A DNA stretch of 21,761 nucleotides from Clostridiales bacterium (lineage in GTDB: Bacteria > Bacillota_A > Clostridia > Christensenellales > Christensenellaceae): NCBI GenBank assembly GCA_003149735.1, contig QANA01000057.1:1-21761 (forward strand), given 5' to 3'. Position 1 is the first letter of the stretch, and each line of letters begins with the position of its first letter. A program made the position numbers and the translations under genes. Below the pieces are notes generated by a model that ran no database searches, had not been told where the DNA came from, and was given only the letters and a program-made list of their open reading frames with translations. Shown one piece after another: positions 1 to 7,987 of the stretch.

Positions 1-4
1 AATA

Positions 5-23
5 AATGGATTAATCGTCCATT
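5..23 (-). terminator. possible short terminator hairpin after the MacB-like permease gene
   Basis: AATGGA and TCCATT form a 6-bp stem with a 7-nt loop. On the minus strand the stem is followed by a short T-rich tail that runs off the window. It lies just after the stop of the last gene of the minus-strand transporter operon, so it could end that operon. The stem is short and the flank incomplete, so this is weak. Confidence 0.3.
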
Positions 24-49
24 ACAGAATTGGATTTTAGGCTTCCTAT

Positions 50-1330
50 TTATTCTCCTCTCCGCAACGCCTCCATCGGCGACATTTTAGCTGCCTGATG
101 GGCAGGATAGATTCCCGCCACCATACCTACCATTGCAGCAATTACTATCGCCGCAATGGTCAGCCACATCGGTACTTCTAACAACAACCCTTGCTGGAAC
201 TGCATTCCCAAAAAACTACCTTCTCCAACCCCTACGTTTATTGCCGTGACTACGATATAGCTTAACACTGCGCCTAACGCGCCGCCAAATCCGCCGATCA
301 TCAGCGATTCCGTAAGAAACAACCTTTGGATCTGCTTAGTTTTCATGCCTATAATCTTCATGATACCAATATCACTTTGGCGTTCCAAAATATTCGCATA
401 CATGGTATTGGCAATACTAATGGCAGATACTAGTAGCGAAATGCTCCCGATAGCCAACAGCAGCGTTTGCTGCTGACTCCGTTCCTCCTGTATCTGCAAA
501 ATGCTTCCAGACTGTGCATAGGCCTGATATCCTCGCTTTTGTAGTTCTCCCAGCACGCCTTCTACCTGATCGATGGTCTCCACACGGACGACCGCTCTGC
601 TATACTCCGACAAAGATGTCCCTGTCAACGTGCGATACTCTTTATTCTCAATCAGCATCTGCTTCAATACCTGGAGATCAATATATACCTGATTACTGTA
701 TTGGCTTTGAGTATTCTTTGTCACCCCAGCCACTTTTACTCGGTATACACTGGACTGCGGTGCACCTTCCATGTCATAACCCAACATCAGTGTGTACTCT
801 GCATTGAGCCAATCGATTTGTGGTTCATATACCTGCTGCTGTTCATAGGACATACCGGAAAGAGGCGCGTCCTCTGTTACAAACTGCTTTGCCGCCTGCC
901 CACCAATAATCAGTTCCGGCATATTTTCCTGTCCAGAAAATGTGCCACCCTGTTCATAGTTCAGATCCAGCACCTCACTGTTGATGCCATACAGCAAAAT
1001 GTCTGCCTGATAATTTCCCGTACGCACCACCGCAAACACCTCTACGATGGGTGAAACTGCCGTCACTTCCGGCAACTCTTGAATCGCAGTGAGGGCACTG
1101 TCTGTCAATCCTCCGCGCATCGTATCATCGGTTGAATAGATCTCTATTTGCGTCAGTGCGGTGTTTTCCTCCAGCACAGTTTTGAATTGCTGATAATTTG
1201 ACAACCCGATGGACAACATCAGGATGATACAGGCAGTCCCTATCATAATGCCGGTGACAGTAAGAAAAGTACGTGTCTTGCGGCGTTTCAGATTGGTGGC
1301 TGCCAACTTCCACAAATCAATCGATTTCAT
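50..1330 (-). CDS. ABC transporter permease, MacB/FtsX family
   Basis: This 426-aa membrane protein has the standard MacB/LolC/FtsX layout. A basic N-terminus (LKRRKTRTFL) is followed by a membrane segment at about 22-44, an extracytoplasmic domain of about 240 residues, and three membrane segments in the C-terminal third. The cytoplasmic loop ERQSDIGIMKIIGM and the ending GIYPAHQAAKMSPMEALR are hallmarks of the FtsX domain and coupling region. Family members work as dimers with a LolD-type ATPase and couple ATP hydrolysis to movements of the external domain rather than to transport through a membrane channel. The matching ATPase is two genes upstream. The start overlaps the end of the CARDB-like gene by 14 nt, so the two are probably translationally coupled. 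The ribosome binding site (GAGAAG) is modest. The substrate is unknown; bacteriocin or antimicrobial peptide defence is one possibility. Confidence 0.88.
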   Translation of the reverse strand: MKSIDLWKLAATNLKRRKTRTFLTVTGIMIGTACIILMLSIGLSNYQQFKTVLEENTALTQIEIYSTDDTMRGGLTDSALTAIQELPEVTAVSPIVEVFAVVRTGNYQADILLYGINSEVLDLNYEQGGTFSGQENMPELIIGGQAAKQFVTEDAPLSGMSYEQQQVYEPQIDWLNAEYTLMLGYDMEGAPQSSVYRVKVAGVTKNTQSQYSNQVYIDLQVLKQMLIENKEYRTLTGTSLSEYSRAVVRVETIDQVEGVLGELQKRGYQAYAQSGSILQIQEERSQQQTLLLAIGSISLLVSAISIANTMYANILERQSDIGIMKIIGMKTKQIQRLFLTESLMIGGFGGALGAVLSYIVVTAINVGVGEGSFLGMQFQQGLLLEVPMWLTIAAIVIAAMVGMVAGIYPAHQAAKMSPMEALRRGE

Positions 1331-2729
1331 CTTCTTCTCGCTTATTTCGTTTGACCTTTGCTACGATGAATATCGTCGTCGCAACACCTGCTACAAGAAT
1401 GCCGCCGATCAGTGCAGCCAACCGCCAGTCAGACTTTACCTTTTCCTCTTGCTGTGTCTGTTCTTCTCCTTGTGCAGAAACGATCACCGGCGCATGGATC
1501 GTGGTTTCCAGCGCAAATTCCTGCGTATATACCTCGGCAAATTCATCCTCATATGTCAGTATCAGTTTGCCGGATACATCTCCGTATTTCTGCTCAACAC
1601 CCAGCTTTCCCTGTACGAATGCGTACAGATTGTCTTGCTTGGAGCTGCCACTGTCTACATTACCCATAAACACGCTTGCCTCTGCTAGCAATCCTTCCAC
1701 TTGCAATTCTGCTCGTACATTATAGATGTCTGCGCGCCCCATGTTCATGACGTTAATAGGCAGTGTCAATGTCTCACCGACATACACTTCCGACGGGATG
1801 GTCACTGCATCAATCTCTACGCGCATAGGCTGTTGAATCTGCACCACTACCGATTCTGTCGCCATATAGGCCTGCGCGTCTTTGCCTTCATAACTCATAT
1901 CCAACGTCAGCTTCTGCGGACGCTGCTCCGCGGCGTGCAGCACCTGCATATCCAATTCCAATGTTACCGACTTTTGTCTTTTTACCTGTTTGAAATAGAA
2001 AGTACCCATTCCATCTGTCGGTATAATATCCGTCGTTTCTCCGCTGACCGTCACTTTCAAGTTATTGATCGCTTGGGACTCGCTGGTATTTTTGAGCGTA
2101 ATGGACGCATGAAAAGTTTCACCTGCTGCCACCGGTGACGGCTCGACTACGTATTCTGTGATCATCAGCTTAGGCTGCGGCTGTGGCTTTGTTTCCGCTA
2201 CTACTGGTTGCTCCTCACTCTTTCCGTCTATGATTGTGACAAACAACGGAAAGTTCTGTGTAAATACACCTGCCGCCGTTGCGCCGGACACCTGAATGGT
2301 CACTGGGTAACGGCCGTTCCTGCGGTCTTCCAGCAATTCAACCTCCAACTCTATCAAATACGCCTGCACTATTGCCGCCCCCTGATCTACTGCATGCTCC
2401 TGTAGCAGTATCGTCTTATGGATATTTTGGAACACGAAGGGTGCGCTCTGCGCGTCCCCCAAATCTACTGTCACTTGCACAGCATTGCCTGTGATCTGTT
2501 GGGTGCTTACCAGCGGGAGAAGCAGTTTTGCCTTGTTATCCTGTACCGTTGGCATATAACCATTGCTGTAAGAATGCTGCATATCCCCATAGAGATGGGC
2601 ATTGTCGATGACTAATACCGGGCTTTGTATTGTCACAGTTGATGCGGTCGCCTGCTGCATGGGCATCATCGCAAAAATCAGTAGTATTGCCATCCCTATA
2701 CAAATTCTACTCCGCTTTGTCCTGCTCAT
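1317..2729 (-). CDS. secreted, membrane-anchored CARDB/NEW3-like protein
   Basis: This 470-aa protein has a signal peptide (basic SRTKRSR, hydrophobic stretch, likely cleavage near residue 30) and one C-terminal membrane segment at about 437-458 followed by a charged tail (KVKRNKREEDEID). The bulk is therefore outside the cell. The external part contains at least two Ig-like stretches of the CARDB/COG1361 type, at about 195-290 and 310-410, recognisable by patterns such as PVAAGETFHASITLKNTSES and VYVGETLTLPINVMNMG. Such domains usually mediate protein contacts at the cell surface. It sits between the LolD-type ATPase (14-nt gap) and the FtsX-type permease (14-nt overlap). By inference it is an accessory subunit of that transporter, perhaps taking the place of a MacA-like adaptor. 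A good RBS (AGGAGGG) precedes the ATG. No enzymatic motif is visible. Confidence 0.72.
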   Translation of the reverse strand: MSRTKRSRICIGMAILLIFAMMPMQQATASTVTIQSPVLVIDNAHLYGDMQHSYSNGYMPTVQDNKAKLLLPLVSTQQITGNAVQVTVDLGDAQSAPFVFQNIHKTILLQEHAVDQGAAIVQAYLIELEVELLEDRRNGRYPVTIQVSGATAAGVFTQNFPLFVTIIDGKSEEQPVVAETKPQPQPKLMITEYVVEPSPVAAGETFHASITLKNTSESQAINNLKVTVSGETTDIIPTDGMGTFYFKQVKRQKSVTLELDMQVLHAAEQRPQKLTLDMSYEGKDAQAYMATESVVVQIQQPMRVEIDAVTIPSEVYVGETLTLPINVMNMGRADIYNVRAELQVEGLLAEASVFMGNVDSGSSKQDNLYAFVQGKLGVEQKYGDVSGKLILTYEDEFAEVYTQEFALETTIHAPVIVSAQGEEQTQQEEKVKSDWRLAALIGGILVAGVATTIFIVAKVKRNKREEDEID

Positions 2730-2743
2730 ATTCCCTCCTCCTG

Positions 2744-3424
2744 TTATGCGATCCTGCCATCTATGATACGGATCACTCTATCTGCATAGTTAGCACGCTG
2801 AATGTCATGTGTAACCATCAATAAGGTCGTATTTTGTTCTTTGACTGCGGCCAACAATATCTCCATGACCTGATCTGCGTTGGCACTGTCCAAATTGCCT
2901 GTCGGCTCATCTGCAAATAGTATCTTGGGCTTTGTGATCAACGCACGGGCAATGCCTACCCGCTGCTGCTGACCACCGGAAAGCTGCTTGGGATAGTGTT
3001 GACAATATTCTACCAAGCCCATACGCTCCAGCATCGTGCGCGCCTGTTTTTCCCGCAGTCTACGCGGCACACCCTTTACCATAAGGGGAAATGCCACATT
3101 TTCCAGCGCCGTCATAGACGGCATCAAGTGATAGTTCTGAAAGATCACGCTCATATTTGCCAGCCGGAATGCCACCAGCTGATCTTCCTTCATATTGTGG
3201 ATAGGCTTGTCCATCACAAACACCTTGCCCAGCGTCGGTTTTTCCAGCCCCGCCAGCAAATGCAGTAGAGTGGATTTTCCGCTGCCCGAAGTGCCGACAA
3301 TAGCGACAAACTCTCCTTCCTGTACGCTCAGGGAAACTTCGTCCAGCGCCTTATACCGAAATGCTTCTGTCTTGTATACTTTTACCAGATCTCTCGTCTG
3401 TATGATCGTACGCCGTTCCATCAT
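2744..3424 (-). CDS. ABC transporter ATP-binding protein, LolD/MacB type
   Basis: This ATPase of about 226 aa has all nucleotide-binding motifs: Walker A GTSGSGKST, signature LSGGQQQRV, Walker B ILFADEPTGNLD and switch histidine MVTHD. The ADEPTGNLD sequence and overall length are typical of the LolD/MacB/SalX branch, which pairs with FtsX-type permeases. The reading frame is open further upstream. The start chosen here is the ATG at 3424, because it forms a 4-nt ATGA overlap with the stop of the previous gene and follows an AAAGGTG ribosome binding site. The next ATG, at 3421, is equally possible. The likely partner is the MacB-like permease at the end of the operon, with the CARDB-like protein between them. 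Confidence 0.9.
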   Translation of the reverse strand: MMERRTIIQTRDLVKVYKTEAFRYKALDEVSLSVQEGEFVAIVGTSGSGKSTLLHLLAGLEKPTLGKVFVMDKPIHNMKEDQLVAFRLANMSVIFQNYHLMPSMTALENVAFPLMVKGVPRRLREKQARTMLERMGLVEYCQHYPKQLSGGQQQRVGIARALITKPKILFADEPTGNLDSANADQVMEILLAAVKEQNTTLLMVTHDIQRANYADRVIRIIDGRIA

Positions 3425-4065
3425 CTCACCTTTGTCAATACCCCTGCGTCCATTTCGCAAACGGTATCGCACAGTTCATCAATATCGTTGGCATTGTGAC
3501 TGGCCAACAGGATGCTCTTTCCCTGTGCACGCAAAAACTTAAGCAACTCTCTCATTTCCCGTACACCGTGTTTATCCAGACCGTTAAACGGCTCATCCAA
3601 AATGAGCAGCGTCGGGTCTTCCATGATGGCCTGTGCAATGCCAAGCCGCTGCCGCATGCCCAACGAATATTTTGCCACCGGCTTTTTTATGTCCGGATCC
3701 AGTCCTACGCGGCGGATCACTTCCCGAATTTCTTTTACGCTGATCTTCTTGTTAAGCGAAGCCAACAGCTGCAAATTCTTCACACCGGTCAGGTTTGGCA
3801 AAAAGCCGGGTGTTTCTATGATGATTCCCATATCTTTTGGAAAATCCACATCTTTGCCTACCTGTTCATAGTCCACATAAATGGTGCCGCTATTTGGATG
3901 CATAAATCCACAGATGCACTTCATCAGTACGGTTTTACCGGAACCGTTGTTGCCTACGATACCATGTATCTGCTTGGCTTCAAATTCATGGCAAATGTCG
4001 TGCAGCACTTCTTCTTCGCCAAAACTTTTATATACATGTTCTATTCGAATTACGATGTCGCTCAT
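3421..4065 (-). CDS. ABC transporter ATP-binding protein, BcrA/DrrA type
   Basis: This 214-aa ATPase has Walker A GNNGSGKT, signature YSLGMRQRLGIA, Walker B LLILDEPFNGLD and H-loop LLASHN. The SLGMRQRLG signature and DEPFNGLD belong to the BcrA/CcmA/DrrA branch, which drives ABC-2 type permeases exporting peptides or drugs (bacitracin BcrA and lantibiotic LanF immunity systems are relatives). It is short for the branch (BcrA is about 300 aa) and lacks the usual C-terminal extension. Its start overlaps the stop of the upstream permease gene by 4 nt (ATGA), and its end overlaps the next ATPase in the same way, so the four genes are tightly coupled. The partners are the two permeases immediately upstream. 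Confidence 0.9.
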   Translation of the reverse strand: MSDIVIRIEHVYKSFGEEEVLHDICHEFEAKQIHGIVGNNGSGKTVLMKCICGFMHPNSGTIYVDYEQVGKDVDFPKDMGIIIETPGFLPNLTGVKNLQLLASLNKKISVKEIREVIRRVGLDPDIKKPVAKYSLGMRQRLGIAQAIMEDPTLLILDEPFNGLDKHGVREMRELLKFLRAQGKSILLASHNANDIDELCDTVCEMDAGVLTKVR

Positions 4066-4958
4066 GATTCATTCCCTATAAAATTGAAGTTGTAGTTACG
4101 GATGGATACCATTGCGATCCACAGAATCAATAAGATCAAGCTGCCAAACACCAAATAAGTCTGCTCCAAAGTAGGTAGCATGTCATACCCGAAATTGTGC
4201 ATATGGTACGTTGCATGATTGAGCGGCGACAGCCAACCAATGGCCACATTTGCCTTATAGACCAGTTTGTCTGGGATATCGAATACTTGCATAAAGATAT
4301 CCGACTTAAGCAAAATACCAAAAGCGCTAAATGCGAACACTGCGCCCACACTCCAGCGCTGCCCCTTGCGGATATTGACCGCTAGCATGATGACTACCAA
4401 CAACAAAGTATAAAGCAGCATCAGCAAGAAGATAGAGCCCATGCACGCATACGGGCGGGATAGTTCCATTGTCTTGACCGAGGCAGGCAATGCAATGTTC
4501 TTGCCTGCACCGGAATATCCCAAGATCGCTGCCGTTTCGCTCCATTGATTACCCACAAAGCTGATGCGAGCACACATGACACAAGTCGCCGTCAATATGA
4601 ACACCATATAGAGCGCCGTCGCCAGTACGATATACAATATCTGCCCCGTCAGCCACACCTTACGGCTAGTGCGCATCAGAAAAAATGGTGTACCCATGGT
4701 GATAAACGGCATGTCTGCAAATAACAGAATGAGCAACAGCGAGGTTAGCAGAATAGAAGTAGAATCTCCAAACGTCCATACAAACGCCTCTACCAGCTGC
4801 ATGGTCGTCCCTTGCTCTATGGCAAACTGTACCGCTTTATCTGACAGCAAAAAGCACAACACCAGCGCCATAGCAAACACGATGAATATCCGTGGGTTTT
4901 TCCACCACTGTCTGAAATTGTAGGCACAAACTGCCCATACTTGCCGCAATTTATGCAT
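4062..4958 (-). CDS. ABC-2-like membrane permease, first of a pair
   Basis: This 298-aa polytopic membrane protein has about six hydrophobic segments (roughly 23-42, 68-88, 108-130, 172-195, 200-222 and 262-285). The N-terminus is basic and amphipathic (YNFRQWWKNPR), like many ABC-2 exporters. I see no close named family. The call rests on topology, length and position between another permease and a BcrA-type ATPase. A clear RBS (AGGAG, 8 nt upstream) supports the ATG at 4958, which overlaps the previous gene by 8 nt. Likely role: one half of the membrane channel energised by the BcrA-type ATPase, comparable to LanE or LanG immunity permeases. The substrate is unknown. Confidence 0.72.
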   Translation of the reverse strand: MHKLRQVWAVCAYNFRQWWKNPRIFIVFAMALVLCFLLSDKAVQFAIEQGTTMQLVEAFVWTFGDSTSILLTSLLLILLFADMPFITMGTPFFLMRTSRKVWLTGQILYIVLATALYMVFILTATCVMCARISFVGNQWSETAAILGYSGAGKNIALPASVKTMELSRPYACMGSIFLLMLLYTLLLVVIMLAVNIRKGQRWSVGAVFAFSAFGILLKSDIFMQVFDIPDKLVYKANVAIGWLSPLNHATYHMHNFGYDMLPTLEQTYLVFGSLILLILWIAMVSIRNYNFNFIGNES

Positions 4959-5748
4959 CTTTCATTCTCCTTGTCATGACTAATCCATATGCCACTGCCA
5001 TAAGCAGCGTTAGCTCTGTAACAAACAGCGCCATGCTTCCCACCGTACCTGCGCCGGTCAGCAGCGGATTCATCCACAGCTTGGGATTGAGCATATTGAA
5101 TGCCGAAAAGTATCGTTCCTCCAGGATGATGAGCACATAGTACAGTATAAAAGGCGCAGCATACGCCATATATTTATTGAGTATCAGACAGGCAAAGAAG
5201 CCACCCACACAAGACCAGAAACAGCCGCTCAAAAACAGCAGCAATACTCTTCCTGCCAGCTGCCAGCGTAGATCCAGTAGATATGTATCATAATCAAAAG
5301 CAAATACCTCAAGGGCCTGCGCTCTGGGCTCTTCCATTGGCTTAAAGACGACAGCTAGCAGCAATATCAGCAGTAATGCGCCTGCCAGCATGGCCAAACC
5401 GCCGGAAAAGATGGTAGAGATCAGCCGAGCGCCGATGTATTGCCGTTTGCCGGATCGCGGCAGATATACCCGATAATATTTGCTTTGAAAATCCTCTACA
5501 AAGGCAGCTGTATGCGGTAGTGCACACAGAACTGGTAAAAATAGCAACACAGCATCTGAACCCAATGCATCCAACATCATCTGCATGGTATAGCCTATCT
5601 GCAGCTGCCCTATACTGCCGCCGCGGATAGCGGAAACGATATTTTGCATGACACCACTGATACCTAACAGGCAAAAGCTGACTGCACCGATGACAAACCC
5701 CCACGAGCAAACTGCCCGCTGCAGGTCTGTACGCAATATCAATTTCAC
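4951..5748 (-). CDS. ABC-2-like membrane permease, second of a pair
   Basis: This polytopic membrane protein of about 265 aa has roughly six membrane segments. A soluble loop around residues 135-160 precedes the pair of helices containing CVGGFFACLILNKYMAYAAPF. Start choice: the ATG at 5754 directly abuts a run of G residues and leaves no spacing, whereas the in-frame GTG at 5748 lies 6-7 nt after that GGGGGG, so GTG is preferred. It overlaps the next permease gene by 8 nt. It follows the 495-aa membrane protein after 63 nt with no visible terminator or good promoter, which suggests one long transcript. By inference it pairs with the neighbouring permease and the BcrA-type ATPase in an exporter or immunity transporter. 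Confidence 0.7.
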   Translation of the reverse strand: MKLILRTDLQRAVCSWGFVIGAVSFCLLGISGVMQNIVSAIRGGSIGQLQIGYTMQMMLDALGSDAVLLFLPVLCALPHTAAFVEDFQSKYYRVYLPRSGKRQYIGARLISTIFSGGLAMLAGALLLILLLAVVFKPMEEPRAQALEVFAFDYDTYLLDLRWQLAGRVLLLFLSGCFWSCVGGFFACLILNKYMAYAAPFILYYVLIILEERYFSAFNMLNPKLWMNPLLTGAGTVGSMALFVTELTLLMAVAYGLVMTRRMKDA

Positions 5749-5817
5749 TACCATCCCCCCCTTACGGATTCTAGCTGCATAGATTCTATCGTTCTTTATA
5801 CAAAACCTTCCCTACTA

Positions 5818-7305
5818 CTACTCTGCTTCCTGTGTATCTGAAATATCTATCTGTTTCCACCATGCAACGTACAAAAAGGCAATGGATACAAGTACTAACA
5901 CTAACAACTGCATTAGCCGTTGCCCTATGGATAGATTAAACTCCAGGAAACAATATGAGGAGTACGGCAGAAAATACATTATTGTGTGAAATGCACTGGA
6001 TTGTTCCATCCCAAAAGGAATGAATAAGTTAATGTAATAAACCAAATATACAAAAGGAAATACATACAGTTCATTGGAAACAAGTTCCAAAAAACTACTT
6101 GCCAGCATGCCAAATGTCATGCCGAATACAGCAGTATATATTGCGTAGCAAATATCATATACCAATGGGTTTTGCGCGTTCAGACTACCCAATGTGCCTA
6201 AATCACCATAACCTAGCCCTGTGTATACTGCACTCTTATCACTAAATAAATAGCATATTCCTAATAGTAATAGATGATAAATCAAAAAATTGGCTCCTAT
6301 TTTGATTGTTCTCTTTACTACGCTTCCCACATAACCGTCCAAATCTGTTATTGATTTGTCTGTAATCCGATGCATCGAGCAAATAGCCCCTGCTATTACC
6401 ATTAAAACAATAGTTTCTGTAAAAGTACCTCTTAACACGGCATACTGCATATACGCATCTGCATAATGCATGGTAAATAGATCTTCTACTCCATAAATGC
6501 AAAGCTTGGTTAAGAAATCAAAGCCTAACATAGCAAATATCCAGGCATTGATATTTATTTCAATTTTCCAAACTATAGGTTTTGAGTGTTTCTTTTTCTG
6601 TTTTTGTTTCTTGTTCCACAAATAGAGCAAAGACAAGATTACTCCAAAGTATATCGGCATACACCATTCATAAGTCAATTCACTCATTGGCTTACGAATG
6701 ATTCCAAGATAGTCGCTCGGCAAAACACCTTTTAATTCAGAAAACTGAAATACACTTCTTATGCACGTGTCGATTAAAGAGATTCCTATTGTCAGAGAGT
6801 ATGCCAACCAGTTCTTTTGAAGCCTTTTATTAAGCACACCGCTTAAACAAGAATAAACTGTCAAATATAACCACTGGCCAAGTATATTCAATACAAATGG
6901 GACGCTGCTTTTCCATCCATTGGACAGAATCAATCGTTCAGAAAAACCCAATGAAAATTTGCCACCCGGGAATGTTATGCAATATACAAAAAATAGGCAC
7001 AGATAAACTGTCACTATAAATATTCCTGCTTTTAAGAAATGTCTTCGTACATTTTCTTTGCCTACCAAAATTAATTTGTTTCCAAAACGCAAAAAATATA
7101 TTAACAATAAAGGTAATGTTATTACATGAGGATACTGAAATAGAACTAATATTAAATCTCCAAACCCAAACATTACGATATCTGTGCGCTGATAAGTTGT
7201 TTGTGGAATGGAATAACAAGCCATCCTATAAAAATATGCACTTAAAAGAACAATTGTCAAAAGAATTAAAAAAATATTCTTCAGTTTACTAAGTTTACAT
7301 TGCAT
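5818..7305 (-). CDS. 495-aa polytopic membrane protein, apparent tandem permease halves
   Basis: I cannot assign this protein to a named family. It has about twelve hydrophobic segments in two blocks separated by a very basic cytoplasmic linker at about 230-245 (NKKQKQKKKHSK). Each block ends in a comparable pattern: in the first, YSCLSGVLNKRLQKNWLAYS; in the second, GMLASSFLELVSNELYVFPF. Both resemble the CVGGFFACLILNKYMAYAAPF segment of the downstream ABC-2-like permease. I therefore infer two permease domains fused in one chain, without an ATPase of their own. The RBS is GGGAG 7 nt before ATG. A strong promoter lies about 30 nt upstream of the start codon, and the two permeases and two ATPases follow on the same strand. 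Base composition is more AT-rich than the downstream transporter genes, hinting at a different origin. Confidence 0.7.
   Translation of the reverse strand: MQCKLSKLKNIFLILLTIVLLSAYFYRMACYSIPQTTYQRTDIVMFGFGDLILVLFQYPHVITLPLLLIYFLRFGNKLILVGKENVRRHFLKAGIFIVTVYLCLFFVYCITFPGGKFSLGFSERLILSNGWKSSVPFVLNILGQWLYLTVYSCLSGVLNKRLQKNWLAYSLTIGISLIDTCIRSVFQFSELKGVLPSDYLGIIRKPMSELTYEWCMPIYFGVILSLLYLWNKKQKQKKKHSKPIVWKIEININAWIFAMLGFDFLTKLCIYGVEDLFTMHYADAYMQYAVLRGTFTETIVLMVIAGAICSMHRITDKSITDLDGYVGSVVKRTIKIGANFLIYHLLLLGICYLFSDKSAVYTGLGYGDLGTLGSLNAQNPLVYDICYAIYTAVFGMTFGMLASSFLELVSNELYVFPFVYLVYYINLFIPFGMEQSSAFHTIMYFLPYSSYCFLEFNLSIGQRLMQLLVLVLVSIAFLYVAWWKQIDISDTQEAE
6030..6051. repeat. 22-bp exact repeat, copy 1 (inside the 495-aa membrane protein gene)
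   Basis: These 22 bp are identical to 9790-9811, in the same orientation. Here they encode part of the segment VYLVYYIN of the polytopic membrane protein. An exact match of this length is not expected by chance in a window of this size, so the two sites share history (a small duplication or recombination scar). Confidence 0.7.
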
Positions 7306-7333
7306 ATTCTCACTCCCATTTCATCTCACGTCC

Positions 7334-7362
7334 ATTCTACCAAACATATCCTTTTTTTTCAA
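7334..7362 (-). promoter_or_regulatory. sigma-A type promoter of the transporter operon
   Basis: On the minus strand TTGAAA (7357-7362) and TAGAAT (7334-7339) are separated by exactly 17 nt. Predicted transcription starts about 20 nt before the start codon of the 495-aa membrane protein. It is the only convincing promoter seen for the seven minus-strand genes downstream. Confidence 0.65.
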
Positions 7363-7518
7363 CATACTACCATATATATGTAATGAGTGGGAAAGTCGAG
7401 TTCGTTTAGTAAAATTTCTTTACGGTATTCCTCTGTCATGCTAGTCCTGAGATAGAAATGTTTTAATAAATTTGTTTACATTTTCAACTCACAATCTCAA
7501 ATCAAGAGGAGGATTCAT

Positions 7519-7914
7519 ATGAAAAAGACTAAACTATTTCTATTAATTGCAATAGTAGTGATGATACTCTCTTATTCATTCACTGCTTTGGCTTCTGGCG
7601 AAACATTACAACATTATGGTCACTCCCGCGTTGGTTATACTTCTCAGGAGTCTGTATCCCAAAGAACCGATACATTACTATTAAATCAACATTGGCGTTC
7701 TTCTGCCAACATGGCTGTATCTGCCGTTAATTCTGCCAGTTCTCCTGTTGGCCCTGCAAAAATCATTGCTTACGAAGGCTGCTCTTTAACGGTTTATCAA
7801 TTACCCGCTACTGATCCCATAAGACAAGTTCATATTCGAGTAGACAATCAGATGGTTATTCCCAGTTCTCAGCCCGCAGCCTATTCTGAAGGTAATTGGA
7901 TATTGCTTCCGTAA
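7519..7914 (+). CDS. small secreted protein of unknown function
   Basis: This 131-aa protein has a clear signal peptide: MKKTK, a hydrophobic core and likely cleavage after ALA at residue 25. The mature part is about 106 residues, is rich in Ser, Gln and Val, has one cysteine (YEGCSLTVYQ) and no membrane segment. A strong RBS (GAGGAGG, 6 nt before ATG) and a bidirectional terminator at 7944-7974 frame it as a single-gene transcript. It is divergent from the transporter operon and adjacent to two lipoprotein genes. No family is recognised, and it does not carry the sequence features of lactococcin 972-type or double-glycine leader peptides. Its placement makes it a candidate substrate or signal of the transporter, but that is inference only. 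Confidence 0.8.
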   Translation: MKKTKLFLLIAIVVMILSYSFTALASGETLQHYGHSRVGYTSQESVSQRTDTLLLNQHWRSSANMAVSAVNSASSPVGPAKIIAYEGCSLTVYQLPATDPIRQVHIRVDNQMVIPSSQPAAYSEGNWILLP

Positions 7915-7943
7915 AATTCACTCTAATAATTAAAGGCATTATT

Positions 7944-7974
7944 AAGGCGACATGATTTTAATTCATGTCGCCTT
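7944..7974. terminator. bidirectional terminator between convergent genes
   Basis: AAGGCGACATGA (7944-7955) pairs perfectly with TCATGTCGCCTT (7963-7974) around a 7-nt loop, with T-rich flanks. It separates the secreted-protein gene (plus strand) from the lipoprotein gene (minus strand). Confidence 0.85.
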
Positions 7975-7987
7975 TCTGTTGCCAAAA

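Noticed and set aside
514..1054. Plus-strand reading frames opposite the MacB-like permease
   Set aside because: They lack RBS and protein-like features and lie antisense to a clearly coding gene; the same applies to other antisense frames in the window.
3425..3472. Start of the LolD-type ATPase at 3472
   Set aside because: No RBS precedes it and it lies within the upstream ATPase gene; the ATGA overlap at 3424 with AAAGGTG is a better start.
7519..7914. Lactococcin 972-type bacteriocin
   Set aside because: The size and signal peptide would fit, but the glycine- and tryptophan-rich mature sequence of that family is absent, and the neighbouring membrane protein does not match the usual partner.
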